49,040 nt of DNA from Bacteroidota bacterium (GCA_018267195.1 JAFDYY010000024.1:1-49040); one strand, 5' to 3'; counted from the stretch's first letter, positions 33,341-42,612 are shown. Program-made: numbers and translations. The notes: generated by a model not told the origin, from the sequence alone.

Positions 33341-35617
33341 ATGCTCATGCGCAAATTGTATTTTTTTCTACCCAAGATCATTTATTCTTTCCCGGTCCAG
33401 TTATTTTTCAATAATATCAGGCGCAACATTGTATTGGTATTTTGCTGGATCATCCTCTTTGCCATGATTACGGGCAACTTCGGCAAATACCTGGGTATCC
33501 CCTATCTTTTTTTAGATCCGGAGTATTTAAACCATGTCAACTTTACCAGTTTTATGATTATGGGTTTGATGACAGCCGGCTTTACTATGGCCTTTCATAT
33601 TACCTGCTATATCTCAGACGGGCACCGATTTTCTTTCGTGGGCACACTTCCGCGGCCTTTTCAAAAATTCATGATCAACAACAGCCTCATTCCATTGTTG
33701 TTTCTAATCATTTACTTATCTGAGTTAATTGCTTTTCAGGTAAACAATGAACATAGCACTCGCCTTTTGCTGGCGCTTCATCTGGGTGGCTTTTTCTTAG
33801 GCTATGTGTTGATGACGCTGTTCTTCGCACTGTATTTCCGCCTTACCAATAAAGATATATTCAAGTACATGGTATGCCGGGTAGATGAAAAATTGAAGCA
33901 AAATGTGCGGGTAACCCGTGCCAGCGCGCTCAACAAACTGAACATTGCCCGAAAAAAACAAGTACGCGTAGATTATTATCTAGACAGCACTTTGCGTTTT
34001 CGCAAAGTAGAAGATACTTCGTTTTACGACAAGGCAGCCGTTATTCAGGTTTTCGATCAGAATCATTTCAACCTGGTGATTATCGAATTTTTTATTTTCG
34101 CTATGGTGCTGGCGTTAGGCGTTTTTAAAGATTATCCGCATTTTCAGCTGCCGGCAGCCGCCAGCTTCATGATCTTCCTCAGCATTTTTGTAATGATGTT
34201 TGGAGCTTTTAAATATTGGTTTGGGGGCTGGAGCGCCACCATGGGGTTGTTGTTTTTTCTGGTGATCAACTACCTGGTGGGCGAAGATTTTTTTTCAAAA
34301 AAATACGAAGCATTTGGTCTGGATTATGCAGAAACCCCCGCACCTTATACCGTAGAAGCATTGGAAAAGCAAGTGGACTCGGCCGTGATGGAGCAAGACC
34401 GGCATGCACTGCTTACCCAACTTGACCACTGGAAAAATAAATTTACAGATAGCGCGAAACCTAAAATGGTATTTCTCTGTGTAAGCGGAGGCGGCAAACG
34501 CGCAGCCCTGTGGGCCATGAATTCGTTGCAACGATGCGACAGCCTGACACAAGGAAAGCTCATGGAAAATGCCGTACTCATTACGGGGGCTTCAGGCGGG
34601 CTGATTGGCGCCAGCTATTTCAGAGAATTAATTTTACAAAAAAAATTAGGCAAAAAAGTAGATCCGTATGCCTCTCTCCATCGCCATAAAATTTCTACTG
34701 ATAATCTAAATCCACTCATTTTCAGTTTGCTGGCCAACGACTTGTTTGTGGGCTTTACTAAATTTCAATATGCCGGCATCCAATACGAACGCGACCGGGC
34801 CTACACCTTTGAAAACCAACTGAACGAAATTACCGAAGGCATGTTGGATAAACCGATTACCGACTACGCCCCCTATGAAAAACATGCCATTATCCCCATG
34901 GTCATCCTTACCCCCACCGTAGTAAACGATGGGCGAAAAATATATATTGGCTCACAGCCTGTTTCATTCATGAATTATGAGGTGCGCAACTACAGCCACT
35001 CTAAAGTAAGTGGAATTGATTTTTTACGCTTCTTCCAAGATCAGGGCGCTCCGCAATTGCGTTTTCTATCAGCCCTGCGCATGAGTGCCACCTTTCCGTA
35101 CATTACTCCCAATACATCCTTGCCCACCGACCCTTCCATTCAAATTATGGATGCCGGTATTTCCGACAACTTTGGCCTATCGGAAGCAATCCGGTTTTTA
35201 TACGCATTTAAAGAGTGGGTTAGCGAAAACACATCGGGCGTGGTGTTTGTTTCTATTCGCGATTCGCCCAAACTGCAAAACATCGCGGCTGCCAAAGGTT
35301 CTACCATCATAGATAATCTGACCCAACCCATCAGCAGTGTCTATAACAATTTTGAAAATTTTCAGGACATCAACAGCGACCTGATCATTGGCGAAGCGCA
35401 CAGTTGGGTAGATGTGCCCATCTACCGGGTGGACATTCAATATCAGGCCGAAAATTATGTGCCCATTCTACAACACATGGATAGCATCCGGCAAAACAAT
35501 GCCCGCGCTTCACTCAGTTGGCGATTAACCACGCGTGAAAAAGAAAGCATTGTAGAAAATATTAATTCCTCGCGCAACCAAGCCGAGATTAACAAACTGA
35601 TCAATTTGCTAAAATGA
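33341..35617 (+). CDS. Patatin-like phospholipase with N-terminal membrane region
   Basis: A 758-residue protein. Residues 1-320 hold about seven or eight hydrophobic segments in two clusters, separated by a soluble loop near 175-240. The C-terminal patatin-like acyl hydrolase domain has the oxyanion motif SGGGKRA near residue 381, the nucleophile elbow GASGG near 415 and the catalytic Asp in MDAGISDNFG near 602. It would cleave acyl esters of membrane lipids, anchored at the inner membrane. A membrane-fused patatin is an uncommon layout. An in-frame ATG at 33347 is an equally possible start. The stop overlaps the glycosylase ATG by 4 bp. Confidence 0.88.
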   Translation: MLMRKLYFFLPKIIYSFPVQLFFNNIRRNIVLVFCWIILFAMITGNFGKYLGIPYLFLDPEYLNHVNFTSFMIMGLMTAGFTMAFHITCYISDGHRFSFVGTLPRPFQKFMINNSLIPLLFLIIYLSELIAFQVNNEHSTRLLLALHLGGFFLGYVLMTLFFALYFRLTNKDIFKYMVCRVDEKLKQNVRVTRASALNKLNIARKKQVRVDYYLDSTLRFRKVEDTSFYDKAAVIQVFDQNHFNLVIIEFFIFAMVLALGVFKDYPHFQLPAAASFMIFLSIFVMMFGAFKYWFGGWSATMGLLFFLVINYLVGEDFFSKKYEAFGLDYAETPAPYTVEALEKQVDSAVMEQDRHALLTQLDHWKNKFTDSAKPKMVFLCVSGGGKRAALWAMNSLQRCDSLTQGKLMENAVLITGASGGLIGASYFRELILQKKLGKKVDPYASLHRHKISTDNLNPLIFSLLANDLFVGFTKFQYAGIQYERDRAYTFENQLNEITEGMLDKPITDYAPYEKHAIIPMVILTPTVVNDGRKIYIGSQPVSFMNYEVRNYSHSKVSGIDFLRFFQDQGAPQLRFLSALRMSATFPYITPNTSLPTDPSIQIMDAGISDNFGLSEAIRFLYAFKEWVSENTSGVVFVSIRDSPKLQNIAAAKGSTIIDNLTQPISSVYNNFENFQDINSDLIIGEAHSWVDVPIYRVDIQYQAENYVPILQHMDSIRQNNARASLSWRLTTREKESIVENINSSRNQAEINKLINLLK

Positions 35618-36294
35618 GAACCTGGGCCGACCGGATTCTGGCTTTTCAAAAAAATCTTTTTATAAGTCAAAAATTACCGGCCGGTATAGAAGTGCTAAAT
35701 CCTTACCGGCAACCGGAAGTTTCGAAGCTGTGTAAAAAATTTTATCAAACATTCTATCGCGATACACATCCGCGCACATTGATACTCGGCATTAATCCGG
35801 GCCGGCTGGGCGCAGGGCTTACAGGTATTCCGTTTACCGATCCGGTTAAGCTGGAGAAACTCGGTATCACAAATTCATTTCCGAAAAAGGCGGAACTCTC
35901 GGCCGATTTTATCTACACTATGATCGACACCTTTGGCGGCCCCGCACCTTTCTATCAGCAATTTTATTTCAGCTCCGTGTCGCCCCTGGGGTTTGTTAAA
36001 GAAGGAAAAAACCTTAACTACTACGATGTGCCCGCGCTGGCAGAAAAACTGCATCCCTTTATTATAGACTGCCTGCGCCACCAGCTAAGTTGGGGCATCA
36101 ACAGAAATATTGTGTATTGTCTGGGCGAAGGCGAAAATTACAAGTTCTTTAGCCGTCTGAATGCCCGGCATGGTTTTTTTAGCCGCCTTGTGCCCCTTTC
36201 GCACCCGCGTTTCATTATGCAATACCGCAGAAAAAAAATAAAAGAATATGTTGCACGCTATGTAAATGAATTTCAAAATGGCGTTTTGGTATGA
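35614..36294 (+). CDS. SMUG2-like uracil-DNA glycosylase family protein
   Basis: A 226-residue protein of the uracil-DNA glycosylase superfamily, closest to the SMUG2/DUF4918 type. The motif I region ILGINPGRLGAGLTGIPF has GINPG at residues 59-63, and the C-terminal motif II-like loop is PLSHPRF near residue 198. It would remove uracil or related damaged bases from DNA. The ATG overlaps the patatin stop (ATGA at 35614-35617), and its own stop overlaps the next ATG, so the three genes are translationally coupled. The link with a phospholipase has no obvious functional logic. Confidence 0.85.
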   Translation: MRTWADRILAFQKNLFISQKLPAGIEVLNPYRQPEVSKLCKKFYQTFYRDTHPRTLILGINPGRLGAGLTGIPFTDPVKLEKLGITNSFPKKAELSADFIYTMIDTFGGPAPFYQQFYFSSVSPLGFVKEGKNLNYYDVPALAEKLHPFIIDCLRHQLSWGINRNIVYCLGEGENYKFFSRLNARHGFFSRLVPLSHPRFIMQYRRKKIKEYVARYVNEFQNGVLV

Positions 36295-36797
36295 AGAAAT
36301 TTTTTTTTGATGCTGTATTGGATATCATCGGGATTAATCCATTTGTTTTTGTGCCGGACAAAGTACTTCAGGAATTATTTATACAAGCCGGCCGGGAGAA
36401 GGGCTACATTCCGGTGTGTGGAAGGATCAATAAAAATGAGTACACGCAAACACTGGTAAAATACAGCGGAGCCTGGCGCCTGTACATCAACAATAAAATG
36501 CTTCATCTTTCCCCCAAGCGGATTGGCGAAAAAATTAAAGTAGAAATTTCTTTTGACCCCCGAGACCGGACCATTGAGCCTCATCCAAAATTTGTGGAAG
36601 CACTAACTAATAACCCGCAGGCACAAAAAGTATATGAGGGATTACTACCCTGGCGGCAAAAAGAACTTAACCGGTATATTCAACTATTGAGAACCAATAA
36701 AGGGTTAGACCGAAATATTGCCAGAGCTATTGAGTATTTACTGGGGAAGGCTTCATTTTTTGGAAAAACAATAGATATACCGCAAGAGGAAATGTAA
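36291..36797 (+). CDS. DUF1905 / YdeI-OmpD-associated family protein
   Basis: A 168-residue protein. The N-terminal domain (about residues 1-95) is DUF1905-like: FVFVPDKVLQEL, a GRINKNEY strand and an LSPKRIGEKIKVEISFDP strand. The C-terminal part (about 100-160) resembles the YdeI/OmpD-associated helical domain, with ALTNNPQAQKVYEGL, then RQKELNRYI and NIARAIEYLLG. Function is not established; some relatives are annotated as bacteriocin-protection proteins. It is the last gene of a 4-bp-overlapping trio with the glycosylase and patatin genes. Confidence 0.8.
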   Translation: MKKFFFDAVLDIIGINPFVFVPDKVLQELFIQAGREKGYIPVCGRINKNEYTQTLVKYSGAWRLYINNKMLHLSPKRIGEKIKVEISFDPRDRTIEPHPKFVEALTNNPQAQKVYEGLLPWRQKELNRYIQLLRTNKGLDRNIARAIEYLLGKASFFGKTIDIPQEEM

Positions 36798-36882
36798 TAT
36801 TTGTAATTCATTCAGGTTTTACACTAAATTTAGGCAACCGATTATTTTTTTACCTGTTCCTTACGAACATTTTCATCAACAC

Positions 36883-37344
36883 ATGAAAGACCGCTTCTCG
36901 AATGATATCAATATCCGAAACAAACAAGCTTCCTTTCAATACGAGTTGCTGGATAAATATGTGGCCGGCATTCAACTGATGGGCACTGAAATAAAATCCA
37001 TTCGCGAAGGCAAAGTGAATTTGCAGGATGGGTATTGTTATTTTAATAATGGTGAATGTTTTGTGAAAGGAATTAACATTACGGCTTATGCGCAGGGCAC
37101 TCACTACAACCATGAGGCCGCCCGCGAGCGAAAGTTATTGCTGAAAAAACCCGAATTAAAAAAACTGGAATCTAAAGTGGAAGAAAAAGGACTAACCCTG
37201 GTTCCCACGCGCTTGTTTATTAACGAGCGTGGGTTGGCCAAGTTAGAAATTGCGCTGGGGAAAGGAAAAAAACTGCACGACAAGCGCGAGAGCATTAAAG
37301 ACCGAGACATTAAACGCGAGCTAAGCCGCATTAAACTATCGTGA
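36883..37344 (+). CDS. smpB: SsrA-binding protein
   Basis: A 153-residue tmRNA-binding protein for trans-translation of stalled ribosomes. The OB-fold has NKQASFQYELLDKYVAGI, GTEIKSIREGKVNLQDGY and GLTLVPTRLF; the basic C-terminal tail KLHDKRESIKDRDIKRE is the part that enters the decoding site. Length is normal. The tmRNA gene itself is not in the window. It overlaps or abuts the following NlpC/P60 gene, and is 85 bp after the preceding operon. Confidence 0.96.
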   Translation: MKDRFSNDINIRNKQASFQYELLDKYVAGIQLMGTEIKSIREGKVNLQDGYCYFNNGECFVKGINITAYAQGTHYNHEAARERKLLLKKPELKKLESKVEEKGLTLVPTRLFINERGLAKLEIALGKGKKLHDKRESIKDRDIKRELSRIKLS

Positions 37345-37346
37345 GG

Positions 37347-38129
37347 ATGGAGCAGGATTTTGGCGTTTGCCGGTTATCCGTAGTTCCTGTATGGAGCGAA
37401 CCCCGCGATGGTTTTCAGTTTTCACAATTATTATTTGGCGAAGTATATGAAGTAATTACCTCCAGCAAAGACCGAAAGCGCACCCAAATCAAAACCAACT
37501 TTGATGACGTGCAAGGCTGGATTGACACCGCTCAGCATGTACTGGTGGCACCTGAATATTTTGAGCAAGCCACCCACTCCGACTTTAAAATTACCACCGA
37601 CATTGTTTCTACCATTCTCTATAAAAAAAACCCACTGCCCATTGTCATGGGCAGTATTGTACCTATTTCTACTTCCGAATTATTTAAGCTCGACCACCAG
37701 TTTGCCTTCAATGGCGAAGCCAAGCCGATCAGTCAAAAACGCGATGGCGACTTTATTCAAACTACGGCTCTTCGCTATTTACATGCCCCTTACGTGCCCG
37801 GAGGCAAAAACCCTTTTGGTATTTGCTCGCAAGGGTTGGTACAAATGGTTTTTAAAATTTCGGGCTATGCACTGCCGTGGAATTTAGAATTGCAGGCATT
37901 AGCCGGGAAAAAAGTAGAAACCTTTTCGCAAACCCGTAAAGGCGACTTAGCCTTTTTTAAAGACAAAACCGGAGGCATCATTCATACAGGCATTGTATTA
38001 GACGAAAATAAAATCATTCATTGTTCCGGGCAAATAAGAATAGACCACTTAGACGAAAAAGGTATTTTCCAACCCGGAACAAAAATCTATACGCATACGC
38101 TGGCCCATATCCAGCGGATGGTGAATTGA
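37347..38129 (+). CDS. C40 (NlpC/P60) family protein with N-terminal SH3-like domains
   Basis: A 260-residue protein started at the ATG at 37347, 2 bp after smpB; a GTG at 37341 would overlap the smpB stop (GTGA). Two SH3b-like segments fill residues 1-125 (SVVPVWSEP, SQLLFGEVYEV, VQGWID). The NlpC/P60 domain covers about 130-255, with the probable nucleophile Cys160 in FGICSQGLVQ and His212 in IIHTGIV. Oddly, the usual Asp directly before the cysteine (IDCSG) is missing and a Gln follows the Ser, so activity may be changed. There is no signal peptide. Bacteroidota often encode this type near housekeeping genes. Confidence 0.85.
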   Translation: MEQDFGVCRLSVVPVWSEPRDGFQFSQLLFGEVYEVITSSKDRKRTQIKTNFDDVQGWIDTAQHVLVAPEYFEQATHSDFKITTDIVSTILYKKNPLPIVMGSIVPISTSELFKLDHQFAFNGEAKPISQKRDGDFIQTTALRYLHAPYVPGGKNPFGICSQGLVQMVFKISGYALPWNLELQALAGKKVETFSQTRKGDLAFFKDKTGGIIHTGIVLDENKIIHCSGQIRIDHLDEKGIFQPGTKIYTHTLAHIQRMVN

Positions 38130-38193
38130 TTTTTACCAGAATCCTATTTCCTGCCTTTTTGCTTAAACCAAAGAATGGTTTTATCTTAACCGA

Positions 38194-38700
38194 ATGAACA
38201 GCCGTGTTTTAGTGCTTAACCAAGACTTCAGCCCACTAATGGTGTGCTCGGTAGAGCGTGCGTTTATATTGGTTTATCTTAACAAAAGCGAACTAGTACG
38301 GCCGGCCAATGGATATAAACTGCACACGGTTACGCATGCTTTCCCCATGCCATCCGTTATCCGTTTGCATAAATATGTGCAGGCTCCTTATAAAGGAGTA
38401 GCCCTTACACGGCAAAATGTTTTTAAGCGCGACAACTTTGAATGTCAATACTGCGGCACGCGCAGAGACCTGACATTAGACCATGTTATGCCCAGCTCGC
38501 GGGGTGGAACACATTCGTGGCATAACCTGGTATCGGCCTGCAAACGGTGCAACGCCAAGAAAGGCGACTATACCCCCGAAGAAGCCAACATGCCGCTGCA
38601 CCATAAACCCTTTAAGCCTACCTACGCACTCTTTTTACATGATACCTTTGGAGCGAACCACCATGAGTGGGACGATTATTTAGGAACAAAGTCTGCCTAA
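38194..38700 (+). CDS. HNH endonuclease domain protein
   Basis: A 168-residue protein of the stand-alone HNH type common in Bacteroidota and cyanobacteria. The N-terminus MNSRVLVLNQDFSPL is characteristic. The HNH core has zinc-binding pairs CQYC (84, 87) and CKRC (116, 119), catalytic LDHV with D96 and H97, then SRGG, with Asn111 in the WHNL part. The biological role is unknown; it is not tied to a restriction system or phage here. It follows the NlpC/P60 gene after 64 bp. Confidence 0.92.
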   Translation: MNSRVLVLNQDFSPLMVCSVERAFILVYLNKSELVRPANGYKLHTVTHAFPMPSVIRLHKYVQAPYKGVALTRQNVFKRDNFECQYCGTRRDLTLDHVMPSSRGGTHSWHNLVSACKRCNAKKGDYTPEEANMPLHHKPFKPTYALFLHDTFGANHHEWDDYLGTKSA

Positions 38701-38869
38701 CCCTTGCCCTTTAAACATCTCATTTAATTAAATGGCTTTTTAAACTCCGGGTCGGTTTATCTTTTTATAAAAACGAAGCCATACAAGAGATTTAGTGAAG
38801 TCACCAAACCAAGTCTATTGCATATTTAGGGTAACTTATCAATCTTGCAGCTTAACCGAATAGGTTATC

Positions 38870-40015
38870 ATGAAAAAATTATTTTATGTGAGCTTAGCTG
38901 GGCTGGCTCTATTTGAAGTAAGCAACGTTTATTTTATAATGCCTATGCCGGGCAGCCAGCGTATAAACAGTATTGATCTGGCCTATTTTCTCTATTCTTA
39001 CCGTTGGGTTTTTCGTATTGTGTTGGGGGCTCTTTCGATAGCAGGAATCGTTGCGGTTTTTTCACAAAAATCGAAATGGATACCGGCACTGGCATTAGCA
39101 GCCACCGCCACGATTATCTATATATTCAATTTTGTGATGTCGGCCGATACTATGTTTTTACAACCCAAGCGAGTTGTCTTTAAAGATCAAAAAGCCAATA
39201 CCCTAAGCGATAACGCGTTAGTAGTAAGTGTTGACTATGGGGGGCAGGTAAAAGCCTATCCGGTACGGTATATACTGTATCATCACCAGGTGCAAGATAC
39301 CATCGGAGGAAAACCAGTCATCATTACGTATTGCAATGTGTGCCGAACCGGCCGCGTATATGAACCTATTGTAAAAGGCCAATACGAAAAATTCCGGCTG
39401 GTGGGTATGGATCATTTTAATGCCATGTTTGAAGACGCTACCACGAAGAGTTGGTGGCGGCAAGTAAATGGGGAAGCTATTGTAGGTTCGCTCAAGGGAG
39501 AAATGTTACCGGAAATGGAGTCTATGCAAATGACGGTTAAAAAACTTTTCAATCTTTATCCGCACGCACTTGTTATGCAAGAAGATGCCGCTTCAAAATC
39601 GAAATACGATACCCTCGGAAGATTTGAAAGCGGAAAAAGCAAAAGCAGTCTTACCCGAACCGATAGCTTATCGTGGCAAGACAAATCGTGGGTAGTTGGA
39701 ATTGAGGTGAACGGACAAAGCAAAGCATACGACTGGAACCAATTAAAGAAAATAAGAATCATCAATGATAAAATTGGCCAGCAGGCGATCGTACTGGCAA
39801 TCGCTCTAGACGGGCAAAGTTTTTCCGCCTTCGAGCGGCCCGAAACGGTTTCTTTTACCCTTCACGGAGACTCCCTGGTTTCGGCCAATGAAAAATATTC
39901 GTTCGCTGGCATCGCTAATAAAGACACCCAAGAAAAACTAAAACGAATTAAAGCATACCAGGAATTTTGGTATAGCTGGCGAACCTTCCATCCCTCCACA
40001 GCACAATACAAATAA
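38870..40015 (+). CDS. DUF3179 domain membrane protein
   Basis: A 381-residue protein. Three hydrophobic segments fill the first 95 residues (about 5-25, 41-64 and 70-90), and the rest is a DUF3179 domain facing the exterior. Its hallmarks are VVSVDYGGQVKAYPVRYILYHH, ITYCNVCRTGRVYEP near residue 153 and DAVYEDAxT-like MFEDATTKSWW. The domain's cysteine-containing signature is conserved, but its function is unknown. It stands alone, with a 169-bp upstream region lacking a clear promoter match and a convergent methyltransferase gene 47 bp downstream. Confidence 0.85.
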   Translation: MKKLFYVSLAGLALFEVSNVYFIMPMPGSQRINSIDLAYFLYSYRWVFRIVLGALSIAGIVAVFSQKSKWIPALALAATATIIYIFNFVMSADTMFLQPKRVVFKDQKANTLSDNALVVSVDYGGQVKAYPVRYILYHHQVQDTIGGKPVIITYCNVCRTGRVYEPIVKGQYEKFRLVGMDHFNAMFEDATTKSWWRQVNGEAIVGSLKGEMLPEMESMQMTVKKLFNLYPHALVMQEDAASKSKYDTLGRFESGKSKSSLTRTDSLSWQDKSWVVGIEVNGQSKAYDWNQLKKIRIINDKIGQQAIVLAIALDGQSFSAFERPETVSFTLHGDSLVSANEKYSFAGIANKDTQEKLKRIKAYQEFWYSWRTFHPSTAQYK

Positions 40016-40062
40016 GGTTTATCCTAAAATCCCTGCATTAAATTTTAGAAGAGTCTGAGTGG

Positions 40063-40839
40063 TCATTCTATACGTCTGTACGCCCTGTAAATTACTTCTT
40101 CCCGGCTTATGCCAAAATGAAATGCTTCTTCGGGCGAGAAATCCATTCCGTAATTTTCTTCGTAAGGCGTTAACCCGCTTTGGGCAATTCGTTGTGTATA
40201 ATCATATCCATATTTCCGCACATGGTCGGCCTGGCCAAAGATTTTTTCTCGCTGGCGAGGATCTGTAATGGAATCATCTTCAAACGTTTTCTCATTCATA
40301 GGCGAAAAAAACGGAACCTGCAAAATGGCCCAGCCACCAGGTTTTAATACGCGGTGTATTTCGCGCATGGCCTGAATGTCATCGCGAACGTGTTCTAATA
40401 CATGGTTGCACAGCACCACATCAAAATGATTTTGTTCAAATGGAATCTGATGAATATCCATTTTCACTTTCGCCAAAGGCGACTCAATGTCGGCCGTTAC
40501 GTAGCCTTCGCCATGTTGTGTCTCAAATCGTTTAATAAAGCAAGGCTCCGGTGCTATGTGCAGTACATTTAACCGGGCAGAAAAAAAGTTGGTTTTGTTT
40601 TTTAAAAACAACCACATCAGCCGATGCCGTTCCAGACTTAAGCAGTTCGGGCAAAGGGCGTTCTCTCGTACACGAATACGCCCGTAGGGCAGAAACCTAC
40701 GGTAATGATGATTGCACACCGGGCACACTGTCTGTCTGCCCCAATAAAATAACCCTACCACTTTCAGTCCTACGCCTGTAAACAGCTGCAGATACTTGCG
40801 GGGGACATACCTTACTACCCACGAAATAATTTTTTTCAT
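40063..40839 (-). CDS. Class I SAM-dependent methyltransferase with N-terminal zinc-ribbon-like motif
   Basis: A 258-residue protein started at the ATG at 40839. A TTG nine bases upstream lies within the promoter element and is unlikely. Residues 38-68 hold two cysteine pairs, CPVC (39, 42) and CPNC (63, 66), as in a zinc ribbon. A methyltransferase type 11 domain follows, with LNVLHIAPEP, then DVVLCNHVLEHVRDD (motif IV region) and VLKPGGWAILQVP. The substrate is unknown; relatives occur in sugar or lipid modification clusters, but none is adjacent here. Confidence 0.87.
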   Translation of the reverse strand: MKKIISWVVRYVPRKYLQLFTGVGLKVVGLFYWGRQTVCPVCNHHYRRFLPYGRIRVRENALCPNCLSLERHRLMWLFLKNKTNFFSARLNVLHIAPEPCFIKRFETQHGEGYVTADIESPLAKVKMDIHQIPFEQNHFDVVLCNHVLEHVRDDIQAMREIHRVLKPGGWAILQVPFFSPMNEKTFEDDSITDPRQREKIFGQADHVRKYGYDYTQRIAQSGLTPYEENYGMDFSPEEAFHFGISREEVIYRAYRRIE

Positions 40840-40845
40840 GCGCGG

Positions 40846-40853
40846 CAAAGATA
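40846..40853 (-). promoter_or_regulatory. Bacteroidota -7 element 6 bp before the methyltransferase ATG
   Basis: On the minus strand TATCTTTG matches TAnnTTTG and ends 6 bp before the ATG at 40839, so transcription would start at or next to the start codon. Confidence 0.45.
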
Positions 40854-40928
40854 GAGGTTTAGCCGGATGGATTAGCTTTCCATTGATCTTCCTTGTCTAA
40901 AAATAGGTTGGACAGCCTTCCCAAGCTT

Positions 40929-42509
40929 TTACTCTACTCCCGGTTGCTTCAATATAAAACCTGTTTTCTTTTTTTCTTCGTCCACAATTTGTTTTACATC
41001 GGCCAATAATTTTTTGGCATCGTAAACGATGCCGTCTTTTACGGTGTACTTCACACCTCCCACACGCACGGCTTTATTGTCATCGGTAAGTTTAATGGCT
41101 CCTGTTCCGTAAAGCACCTGAAGGTTTTCCAACGGGTTTTGATCTACGATGGCAAAGTCGGCCAGTTTACCTATTTCTACTGACCCCAAATCTTTTTCCA
41201 CACCCAAGGCTTGCGCTCCGTAAAGTGTGGCCGATCGGATAATTTCTAATGGATGAAAGCCTGCTTCGCGCAGCAATTCCATTTCGCGCACGTACGAAAA
41301 TCCATACAGTTCAAAAATAAAACCGGAGTCGGTACCCACCGTTACGCGCCCACCGCGGTTTTTATATTCATTTACAAATTCCATCCAAAGAGAATAGTTT
41401 TGTCGCCAGGCCACCTCTTGTTCGGTTCCCCAGTTAAACCAGTATGATCCGTGAGAAATCCGGTTGGGCTGATAAAATTGCCAAAGTTGAGGTAAGGTGT
41501 ATGTTTCGTGCCACTCTTGCCTGCGGGCGCGGTGCAAATCGCGGCTGGCTTCATAAATATTAAAGGTGGGGTCGATGGTAAAATCTAATTTAATCAGATG
41601 ATCCATTACTTCGTTCCATTTTTCTGAGTATGGCTTAGCGGCCTGCTTCCATAGTTTTCCGGCTTCTTCAAACCGATGCTGTTCATTGGAATAGTTGTAG
41701 TTCAGCGGATAGTTTTGGATGGTTTGATTAACCAGTAGCGCTTCGGGCAACCCATACCAGTGCTCCATGGAGGTAAGTCCGGCTTCGGCCGACTTTACCA
41801 CATTCCAACGGGCTACATCCATTTGGGCGTGGTGGCAGGCCGAACGCAACCCCAGCCTTTTGTTCTCGCGGAGTGCGGCATCCATCACCTCGGGTGCGGC
41901 TCCAAAAAATTTAATGCCATCAGCTCCTTTCAGCTTATTATCATTTACCCAAGCTCTTGCCTGCTCGGGAGTACTGATGGGAGTTTTGCTGCCCATTCCA
42001 AAAAAAGAGTACGCTTTAATGCGCGGAGCCGTAATTAAATTTTTTTCACTCTTTGCCTTTTGATCTAAAACCCAATCCAACCCATTGCCGCAGCCCGGAT
42101 CGCGAATGGTGGTAATGCCGTGCGCCATCCACAACTTAAAAACATACTCGGCATTGGGTGCTTGCCCACCTCCAATGTGGCCGTGCATATCTATAAAACC
42201 GGGCATCAGGTACATACCCGAACAATCCAGTTCCTTGCCTCCGGGCTCAAGTTTAGGTCTGCGGTCTTCCCTAATGGGTACCCCGGGATACCCTACTTGC
42301 CTGATTTCGGCAATTCTATTTTGCCTCACTACAATATCAACCGGCCCCATGGAGGGTGCCCCCGTACCATTGATGAGCGTTACCCCTCGGATAATCAGCA
42401 TCGGATAAGGGCCATCTCCTTCTTTTACCTCGGGTGCTTTTTTAACTTCTTGCTGTGCCCGCAATACAAATGAAATAACCAGCAGGAAAAGGACAAGTAA
42501 TTTTTTCAT
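40929..42509 (-). CDS. Secreted amidohydrolase family protein
   Basis: A 526-residue metal-dependent hydrolase with a signal peptide (MKKLLVLFLLVISFVLRAQ). The metal-binding HxH motif is in FIDMHGHIGGG near residue 110; further ligands are in SACHHAQMD near 222 and GTDSGF near 398. The C-terminal beta-sandwich has LGSVEIGKLADFAIVDQNPL, typical of imidazolonepropionase/prolidase-like enzymes. It hydrolyses an amide or imide bond in the periplasm or outside; the substrate is unknown. It stands alone, with rnhB 103 bp upstream on the same strand. Confidence 0.9.
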   Translation of the reverse strand: MKKLLVLFLLVISFVLRAQQEVKKAPEVKEGDGPYPMLIIRGVTLINGTGAPSMGPVDIVVRQNRIAEIRQVGYPGVPIREDRRPKLEPGGKELDCSGMYLMPGFIDMHGHIGGGQAPNAEYVFKLWMAHGITTIRDPGCGNGLDWVLDQKAKSEKNLITAPRIKAYSFFGMGSKTPISTPEQARAWVNDNKLKGADGIKFFGAAPEVMDAALRENKRLGLRSACHHAQMDVARWNVVKSAEAGLTSMEHWYGLPEALLVNQTIQNYPLNYNYSNEQHRFEEAGKLWKQAAKPYSEKWNEVMDHLIKLDFTIDPTFNIYEASRDLHRARRQEWHETYTLPQLWQFYQPNRISHGSYWFNWGTEQEVAWRQNYSLWMEFVNEYKNRGGRVTVGTDSGFIFELYGFSYVREMELLREAGFHPLEIIRSATLYGAQALGVEKDLGSVEIGKLADFAIVDQNPLENLQVLYGTGAIKLTDDNKAVRVGGVKYTVKDGIVYDAKKLLADVKQIVDEEKKKTGFILKQPGVE

Positions 42510-42612
42510 AAGAATTAGGATTGGTATCAGTCAAAATAACAAATCTGAATTTAATTTTCATTCCATTTTTTTACCAACGGGGTTTAATTTCCACATTACC
42601 TTTAAAACATCT

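Noticed and set aside
38194..38700. HNH protein as part of a restriction or homing element.
   Set aside because: It is the common stand-alone Bacteroidota type among housekeeping genes, with no methylase, intron or phage genes nearby.
38721..38734. 14-bp palindrome CATTTAATTAAATG after the HNH gene.
   Set aside because: AT-only core without a loop or a sensible promoter position; likely chance in an AT-rich spacer.
40024..40048. CTAAAAT ... ATTTTAG stem after the DUF3179 gene as a terminator.
   Set aside because: The stem is only AT-rich 7 bp with an 11-base loop and no T-run follows; too weak to call.
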